The position numbers and the translations under genes are program-made. Below, in pieces: positions 14,957 through 20,726 of a stretch of DNA of 20,726 nucleotides. A model generated the notes under the pieces. The model was not told the origin of the DNA. It did not search any database and worked only from the letters and a program-made list of their open reading frames with translations. This stretch comes from WRIS01 sp964345475 (lineage in GTDB: Bacteria > Actinomycetota > Coriobacteriia > Coriobacteriales > Eggerthellaceae), in NCBI GenBank assembly GCA_964345475.1, contig CAYFQW010000018.1, positions 1-20,726 of the forward strand, given 5' to 3'. Within the stretch, counting starts at the first letter, position 1; every line of letters starts with the position of its first letter.

Positions 14957-17707
14957 CTAGTTGTTGGCTCCGCAACATTTTTTATACTTCTTTCCTGAGC
15001 CACACGGGCAAGGGTCATTACGTCCTACCGTAGCAAAAGGATCGTCTTTGTCTTTTTCGTATGTCTGTACTTTTCCCTGTGAAGGTTTGGGTGCTGCTGC
15101 TGGCATTCCTTGAGCTGAAGCCGCTGCTTGCTTTCCAGCAGAAGTAGTTGAAGTGTGTAGAACTTCTTCAGGAGAGGAATACCTCACCTGCCCCTCGAGA
15201 GGATTCTTTTCTTCAGGCAGCTCCTGTATGGCAATTTGCAAACGAAGGAGCGTGCGGAGAAAGTCTTCGTACATACCTGAAGTAAGCAGCTGGAAAGCAG
15301 TGTAAGCTTCTTCTTTGTATTCGACTAAAGGATCTCTTTGGCCAAAAGCGCGAAGGCCGATGCCTGCCTTGAGGTAATCCATCTCTTGCAGGTGTGCCAT
15401 CCATTTCGTATCAATAATTCGAAGCATAACTTGGGCCTGCAGGGTTTGGATGGCCTCGGTACCCAGCATTTCAGTCTTGTCGTCGTACACTGAGCTTAAA
15501 TAAGCACTTGCTGCTTGGACGACCTCTTCGGGGTCGTCCTTGTGATCGACCTCTTCAAGTGCGAAATCGTCTCGTCCGCACATATTGTGGATCCACACGT
15601 TAAAATCCTCATTATCCCAATCGTCACTAGGCACCTTTGCAGGGCAGTAATCAAGGACCTGTGCCCGCACAGCCTCTTCGATAATTTCAGGTATGCGTTC
15701 GGTCAAATCTTTTCCGTCCAGAATTGCATTTCGCTCGCCATAAATAGCGGTCCTCTGCAAGTTCATTACATCATCGTATTCGAGAACATTTTTACGCGAA
15801 GCGAAATGCATGCTTTCAACTTGGCGCTGCGCGTTCTCTATCGCCTTGGACACCATTGAGGCCTGGATGGGAACGTTCTCCTCGAGATCTGTTTTCTCCA
15901 TCATACGACCGATGCTTTCCATTCGGTTTCCGCCAAAAAGGCGCATGAGGTCGTCTTCCAGAGAAAGATAGAATTGTGAAACCCCTGGATCTCCTTGTCG
16001 CCCAGAACGACCGCGAAGCTGATTGTCGATACGGCGGCTCTCATGACGCTCAGTACCTATTACAGCAAGTCCACCTGCTCGTATTACCTCGTCATGCTCC
16101 TCTTTAGTAATTTTCTCAGCCTTTTTTAACGCATTTGCCTTCTGCTCTTCGCTCGCCTCTTCAGGTTCTACCGCCTCCAAGGCGAGGAAGTGATCCACGA
16201 GGACTTCAGGATTTCCGCCAAGGAGAATATCGGTTCCACGACCAGCCATGTTAGTGGCTATAGTAACGGCCCCGACTCGACCTGCCTGGGCAATAATATG
16301 TGCTTCCCGCTCATGATTCTTCGCATTGAGCGTCTCATGCTGAATACCACGTTTGTCCAATAGACGGGAAAGTTTTTCAGAGCTCTCAATAGAAACCGTA
16401 CCTATAAGGCTCGGCTGCCCCGCATGATGACGTGCAGCCACTTCGTCAGCTACAGCATTGAATTTTGCATTCACGGTGCGATAAATGAGATCGTTTTCAT
16501 CTTTTCGCACAACCGGTTTATTGGGCGGGATAGCCATAACGGGAAGGTTGTAAATCTGACGGAACTCTGCATCCTCGGTCATAGCCGTTCCCGTCATGCC
16601 TGCAAGTTTATCGTAAAGCCTGAAGTAGTTTTGTAGGGTGATGGTAGCAAGCGTTTGGTTTTCTTCACGCACCAAGACCTTTTCTTTGGCCTCGAGAGCC
16701 TGGTGAAGGCCTTCCGAATAACGACGGCCCTCCATGATACGTCCCGTGAACTCATCAACGATTTTAACTTCACCGTCAACCACTACGTAGTCGATATCGC
16801 GATGGAAGAGGAATTGGGCTTTAAGGGATTGCTGCAAATGATTTGCCATTTGCCCAGAAGGGTCGTCGTAGATATCATCAATTCCAAGCATATTCTCGAC
16901 TTTTTCTAAGCCGACCTCAGTAGTATTGATAGTTTTTTTCGCCTCGTCCATTTTAAAATCAACTTCACGGATGAGACTCGGAATAACGCGGGCAAATGAA
17001 TTATACGTGTCGGCCGCCTGGGTGCCGGCACCAGAAATAATCAAAGGGGTTCGAGCTTCATCTATCAAGATTGAGTCGACTTCGTCAACGATAGCGAAAC
17101 TATGCCCACGCTGAACCCTTGAAGCTGCTCGCGTAACCATATTGTCTCTCAGGTAGTCGAAACCGAACTCTGAATTGGTTCCGTAGGTTATGTCAGCTTG
17201 ATATGACGACACCCTTCTCTCGGTCGACATGCCGTTTTGAATGAGCCCGACTTTCAAACCGAGAAACTGATAAATACGCCCCATCCACTCGCTGTCTCGC
17301 TTAGCAAGGTAATCGTTGACCGTAACTATGTGTACATTGTTTCCTGGCAGCGCATTAAGATAGCCTGCCAAGGTCGAGACAAGCGTCTTACCTTCACCAG
17401 TTTTCATTTCAGCGATTTGTCCGTTGTGAAGAGCTATTCCCCCGATAAGCTGCACATCGAAATGACGCATATTAAGCGTCCGAATGCTCGCTTCACGAAC
17501 GAGTGCGAACGCCTCGGGCAAAAGAGAGTCAAGACTTTCCCCTCTTTCGCAACGCTCCTTCAAATTCCCTGTCATGGAAACGAGCTCCGTGTCAGACAAG
17601 GACTGTATCTGGGCTTCTAACGCGTTAATTTTTACCACTTTTGCTTCGTAAGACTTCAGTTGCTTTCCTTCGCCGAGCGTTAAAAGCTTTGATAGAAAAT
17701 TAGCCAT
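14957..17707 (-). CDS. secA: preprotein translocase ATPase SecA
   Basis: Motor ATPase that pushes unfolded preproteins through SecYEG. From ATG 17707 (MANFLSKLLTLGEGKQLK) the 916 residues have Walker A MKTGEGKT (101-108), TVNDYLAKRD, the DEAD-like box DEVDSILIDEARTPLIISG, MAGRGTDILLGG, and the arginine-rich NQLRGRSGRQGDPG motif. The C-terminal SEC-C zinc motif CPCGSGKKYKKCC binds zinc and SecB or the ribosome in the family. An in-frame ATG 24 codons upstream gives a lead that does not resemble SecA, so the shorter start is chosen; its ribosome site (GGAAAGAG) is 11 bases away. It is preceded by 138 bases with no other gene, likely holding its promoter. Confidence 0.96.
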   Translation of the reverse strand: MANFLSKLLTLGEGKQLKSYEAKVVKINALEAQIQSLSDTELVSMTGNLKERCERGESLDSLLPEAFALVREASIRTLNMRHFDVQLIGGIALHNGQIAEMKTGEGKTLVSTLAGYLNALPGNNVHIVTVNDYLAKRDSEWMGRIYQFLGLKVGLIQNGMSTERRVSSYQADITYGTNSEFGFDYLRDNMVTRAASRVQRGHSFAIVDEVDSILIDEARTPLIISGAGTQAADTYNSFARVIPSLIREVDFKMDEAKKTINTTEVGLEKVENMLGIDDIYDDPSGQMANHLQQSLKAQFLFHRDIDYVVVDGEVKIVDEFTGRIMEGRRYSEGLHQALEAKEKVLVREENQTLATITLQNYFRLYDKLAGMTGTAMTEDAEFRQIYNLPVMAIPPNKPVVRKDENDLIYRTVNAKFNAVADEVAARHHAGQPSLIGTVSIESSEKLSRLLDKRGIQHETLNAKNHEREAHIIAQAGRVGAVTIATNMAGRGTDILLGGNPEVLVDHFLALEAVEPEEASEEQKANALKKAEKITKEEHDEVIRAGGLAVIGTERHESRRIDNQLRGRSGRQGDPGVSQFYLSLEDDLMRLFGGNRMESIGRMMEKTDLEENVPIQASMVSKAIENAQRQVESMHFASRKNVLEYDDVMNLQRTAIYGERNAILDGKDLTERIPEIIEEAVRAQVLDYCPAKVPSDDWDNEDFNVWIHNMCGRDDFALEEVDHKDDPEEVVQAASAYLSSVYDDKTEMLGTEAIQTLQAQVMLRIIDTKWMAHLQEMDYLKAGIGLRAFGQRDPLVEYKEEAYTAFQLLTSGMYEDFLRTLLRLQIAIQELPEEKNPLEGQVRYSSPEEVLHTSTTSAGKQAAASAQGMPAAAPKPSQGKVQTYEKDKDDPFATVGRNDPCPCGSGKKYKKCCGANN

Positions 17708-17845
17708 GCAGGTGCCATCTCTTTCCTGGAATATATAGTCAAGGCTCTGTATCGAACCAGGTGTTGGAGCAAGCAACATCCCATAAAATACCTCATATAA
17801 TATCTTGATAACTCTAACATACTACACCCTTTGTCCTGTAGAAAT

Positions 17846-20509
17846 TCACAGCGCGCCTATAGCGCGTGCCTCTCCCCCGTCCACCACAATCTCAAGGTAC
17901 AGCTCTTGCGTTTTTGTGCCAGGATCAATGCCCAGCTCTTCTGAAAGATACCGGCGGCATCTGAAGTACGTGTCCAAAGCAGCCGTCCTTTGACCAAGGG
18001 CTATTTGGCCTTTCATCATCAAGGCATAGGCGTCTTCCCTTGTTACATCTTTCTGTAATGCAGCTTGTGCAAAATGAAGCGATAGCTGATGCTCATGTAA
18101 TTCGGATAACCGCATAGCAGCATACGAACACGCTTCAACAAATTTTTTTCGTAATTCATCTCGAGCAGACAGGATAAGGGCGTTTTTCGTCTCAGTGGGA
18201 AGAATATCATCGCAATATATCGTAGTTATTCTTGTATACATATGCTGCCATTCGAAAAGCTGCGGCTGACCAAAAAGGATTTTTTGGCAAATCTCATTAA
18301 ATTCGGCAATATCGCTTTTGACGAACTCTGTATTGAGCTTGTAACTGAATTGGGTCCGTATTAGGTAGGGGCAGACTCCGTCCTTTGTCTTGAGAGCCTT
18401 TCTGAGAAGAGCCCAAAGACTATGGAGGTTTCTTCTGGCAGCCTCTTCGGTGCTTTCTGGCCATAAAGAGACAGAAAGGCGTTCCCGCGATATCTCCCTC
18501 CCTTGATTAAGAACGAGGATAGCAAGAAGCACTTTAGTTTTCTGGCGACTAAATGCTTTAAGGTCAACCACGCTATCGCCTATCGTCAACTCAAGCCCAC
18601 CAAACAGCCTTACGGAAAGAACAGGCGTCCTCTCATCTTGAACATGCTGCGTATGGAAAGAGCTTTTTCTCAGTCCATCAGGATGGGCCAGCGCGTATGC
18701 CTCTCTTCTTCTTTGGTCCTGCAAGATCTCTTGCTCCATATGCATAATCTGCTCGAGAAGACTTGCGTGATATGCGTCGGTTAATCGAAGTATGCCTTCA
18801 TCTAGTAGGTGCATAGCTTTGATGTGCTGAGGGGGCCCACAAGGATCGGATTCTCTGCTATCCTCCCCCGCGAGCAAGGCATGTGCAAGGCAAGCTTCAA
18901 GAAATCCTATCTCTTTCTTTTGATAGCACGAGTTAAGAAACTCGCAGGTGATCCCGATGATCTCTTCATCGTTTTCAAAAGCATTGAATACTTCGATCTG
19001 GTTTTTTGGAAGAGAGTCTTCCTGTGTTCCAAGAATCCTCAAAAGTATATGCGTCAGAAGGTTTTTTGTAGCGTCGGCCTCGAAACAGGCTTTCAGCACA
19101 TGGCTTGCTTCTGTAGGCTTCTCCCGGAGACACCATTCAAACAGGGCAGCTATATGCCAAGATCGTTCTCGGGAAATAAGCTCTTTCACCAGATCTTTAT
19201 CAAGTGTTTGAGAAGGACCGAGTATCTCTGCGAGAGCATTATTGAGGAAGGTACGTACCGAAGCTTCGTCGGTGTCTTTGGGCGAACGAGCTAAGAGAAG
19301 CGCAGCTTCCATGCCAAGACTCCCCGAAGCATCGCAGAGGGATAGTATTCTTGCGGCACTTCGAAACGCTGCTTCCTTTTGACCGAGCAGGTACAGCCTG
19401 CGTGCTTCGGCAAGCGCCAGCTGGCTTCTCGAGCTGCTTTTTTCGGGTTTAAGGCTTTGATATAGCCGATGGGCTGAGTATATGCAGCCACGTGAAAGCA
19501 GAAGGTGACCTCTGCTGCCAAGCCAGGCGCCACGATGGCTGGCGGTTGCAAAGAGGCGTACCACATCACAAGCAAGCTCTGGGCTGCCCCTTCCTAGCGA
19601 GGCATCAGCAAGTCGAGCTATCAATGCTCCTTTGGCGCTGAAACGTGAGCATGTACCCATATGCTCAAGATGAGGAACAAACACCCTCGCTACAGCCTCT
19701 AAAGAGAACGCGTGGCAGGCAAACTCTTCATGGGCAGGATTCATCCCTAAATATGCGTAGTGACGAAGCCTCAAATCGAAGGCGTCGTCTCTGGGTCCTT
19801 CGATAAAATTCATCACATCCTCGTAGCTGCCGCGACCCAGGATAATCATAACGAAGCAAGCAAGCAGCTCTGCGGAGCATAAGCCTTCTTCTGTGAGGCT
19901 GGCAAGGATTTTCAATTCATCCTTGCTTTCTCCCCATGCAATGAAGGGAATGCGCTCGAATGGGGTAAATTTATTCGAGGGTCTCATTATTTGCTCGGAC
20001 TTTGTACGCCGGTAATCAAGCTCCTCATCCGATAGCAAAAGCTCTTGTGCCTCAAGACGAATGATTTCTTCATTATGACGTTCAAAGGTATCACCTGATG
20101 GACCCATGGATACAATAACCTCGCATCCCAGAGAGACCAGCCTTAAAAGATTGTCTTGAGCGAACTGAGCCCTGCTTGTATCAAGAACGGCTATATCATC
20201 GATTACGACGAGAGACGGAAGCTGCCCCTCTTTAAAAAAGTCTTCAAACAAAACCCCATCATCGAGATCCCTTAAGAAGCACGGGCTGCTGCCATCCACC
20301 CAAAAAACGTCTTCGGATGAAAAAACGAGCTCTGCATATTCGGCAATGAGGAAACTTTTTCCGAAATGAGACGGAGCGATTACAAGCCTCAAGCTGCTTC
20401 TGTCGCGCATTAATTTGGATACAAGATGTTTTCTAGAATAATAAGAAGCTAAACCAAGCTTTTTGGGCCTGCAGCCCTTACAGTTGCTTGAATCAACAAA
20501 ATCAGACAT
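17846..20509 (-). CDS. large SARP/BTAD-type transcriptional regulator with MalT-like NTPase domain
   Basis: An 887-residue cytoplasmic regulator. Near the N-terminus is a Cys-x2-Cys pair (10 and 13), then RLVIAPSHFGKS, a P-loop of the MalT/STAND type at about 45-52, and a Walker B-like LVVIDDIAVLD (100-110). The middle (about 250-620) is helical and alanine/leucine-rich, consistent with TPR-like repeats. From about residue 630, VRLFGGLELTIG begins an OmpR-like winged helix (SRQKTKVLLAILVL, RERLSVSLWP, RNLHSLWALLRKAL), and a bacterial transcriptional activation domain follows to EELGIDPGTKTQELYLEI. The C-terminal position of the DNA-binding domain differs from classic SARPs, where it is first. 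Ligand and targets are unknown. AAGGA lies eight bases before the ATG. Confidence 0.85.
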   Translation of the reverse strand: MSDFVDSSNCKGCRPKKLGLASYYSRKHLVSKLMRDRSSLRLVIAPSHFGKSFLIAEYAELVFSSEDVFWVDGSSPCFLRDLDDGVLFEDFFKEGQLPSLVVIDDIAVLDTSRAQFAQDNLLRLVSLGCEVIVSMGPSGDTFERHNEEIIRLEAQELLLSDEELDYRRTKSEQIMRPSNKFTPFERIPFIAWGESKDELKILASLTEEGLCSAELLACFVMIILGRGSYEDVMNFIEGPRDDAFDLRLRHYAYLGMNPAHEEFACHAFSLEAVARVFVPHLEHMGTCSRFSAKGALIARLADASLGRGSPELACDVVRLFATASHRGAWLGSRGHLLLSRGCIYSAHRLYQSLKPEKSSSRSQLALAEARRLYLLGQKEAAFRSAARILSLCDASGSLGMEAALLLARSPKDTDEASVRTFLNNALAEILGPSQTLDKDLVKELISRERSWHIAALFEWCLREKPTEASHVLKACFEADATKNLLTHILLRILGTQEDSLPKNQIEVFNAFENDEEIIGITCEFLNSCYQKKEIGFLEACLAHALLAGEDSRESDPCGPPQHIKAMHLLDEGILRLTDAYHASLLEQIMHMEQEILQDQRRREAYALAHPDGLRKSSFHTQHVQDERTPVLSVRLFGGLELTIGDSVVDLKAFSRQKTKVLLAILVLNQGREISRERLSVSLWPESTEEAARRNLHSLWALLRKALKTKDGVCPYLIRTQFSYKLNTEFVKSDIAEFNEICQKILFGQPQLFEWQHMYTRITTIYCDDILPTETKNALILSARDELRKKFVEACSYAAMRLSELHEHQLSLHFAQAALQKDVTREDAYALMMKGQIALGQRTAALDTYFRCRRYLSEELGIDPGTKTQELYLEIVVDGGEARAIGAL

Positions 20510-20726
20510 ACCGATATCCTTTCTTCAGAAAAAGGAAATCGGAGGCTCAATGCTAACACCAAAGACAGTTCCGATCAAGCAAATAAACTACTATTTTATA
20601 GTATTGTTGAATGTTTTTATATGTATATATCTACATTTTATAGTATTTTCTGGAAATACGCTGCTCTACTTGATACAGAATTCGCATCGCCTACCATCAT
20701 TTTCCTAGCCCAGACTCTCTGCCCTA
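20510..20726 (-). promoter_or_regulatory. AT-rich upstream region of the regulator gene
   Basis: 217 bases without a supported gene. The part from about 20580 to 20660 is strongly AT-rich. It contains two copies of ATTTTATAGTATT, and the minus strand shows TATAAAAT-like boxes that could serve as -10 elements, but I see no convincing matching -35. It probably holds the promoter of the large regulator and perhaps of a divergent gene to the right. Confidence 0.45.
20589..20647. repeat. direct repeat of a 13-mer with a palindromic first copy
   Basis: ATTTTATAGTATT occurs at 20593-20605 and 20635-20647, 42 bases apart, close to four helical turns. The first copy lies in a perfect inverted repeat TACTAT-TTT-ATAGTA (20589-20603). 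Repeats in phase on the helix upstream of a regulator gene suggest an operator pair, though AT-rich sequence produces such matches easily. Confidence 0.5.

Noticed and set aside
1..20726. CRISPR arrays, insertion sequences, prophage or defence genes
   Set aside because: No repeat-spacer pattern, transposase, integrase or att-like repeats were seen; the genes are housekeeping or regulatory.

Overview
The window carries a dense, almost entirely leftward (minus-strand) chromosomal block of core genes. It looks like a moderate-GC actinobacterium, most likely of the Coriobacteriia type. This rests on a SARP/BTAD-type regulator with an ATPase N-terminus, a prfB without the usual programmed frameshift, and a prfB...ftsE-ftsX neighbourhood. 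The lineage is an inference. The fatty-acid genes (FabT-like regulator, FabK) are in Firmicutes style, so a Firmicute or an ancient transfer cannot be excluded.

Right to left, in transcription order: (1) 20509-17846 encodes an 887-residue regulator with a MalT-like P-loop N-terminus, a helical middle and a C-terminal winged helix plus BTAD. An AT-rich upstream region with a repeated 13-mer precedes it. (2) secA and prfB follow. (3) A split transketolase pair (N- and C-terminal subunits) comes next. (4) A 292-bp gap holds, on the opposite strand, what looks like a decayed zinc-dependent dehydrogenase. (5) A tight cell-envelope/RNA group follows: ftsE, ftsX, an S41 C-terminal-processing-protease homologue whose nucleophile position reads alanine, and RNase R. 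(6) A type II fatty-acid synthesis cluster ends the window: fabT-like MarR gene, acpP, fabK, fabD, fabG, fabF, fabZ and the start of accD, which runs off the left edge.

The fatty-acid genes form a coherent pathway. AccD helps make malonyl-CoA, FabD loads malonate onto AcpP, FabF condenses, FabG reduces, FabZ dehydrates and FabK reduces the enoyl-ACP. The FabT-like repressor probably senses acyl-ACP and acts at an inverted repeat just upstream of acpP. fabH, accB and accC are not in the visible part of the cluster.

The points most worth a second look are the biotin-carboxylase-like N-terminal domain on AccD, the apparently inactive S41 peptidase next to ftsEX, the dehydrogenase remnant, and the SPT (not SPF) codon-recognition tripeptide of release factor 2 together with many TAG stops.
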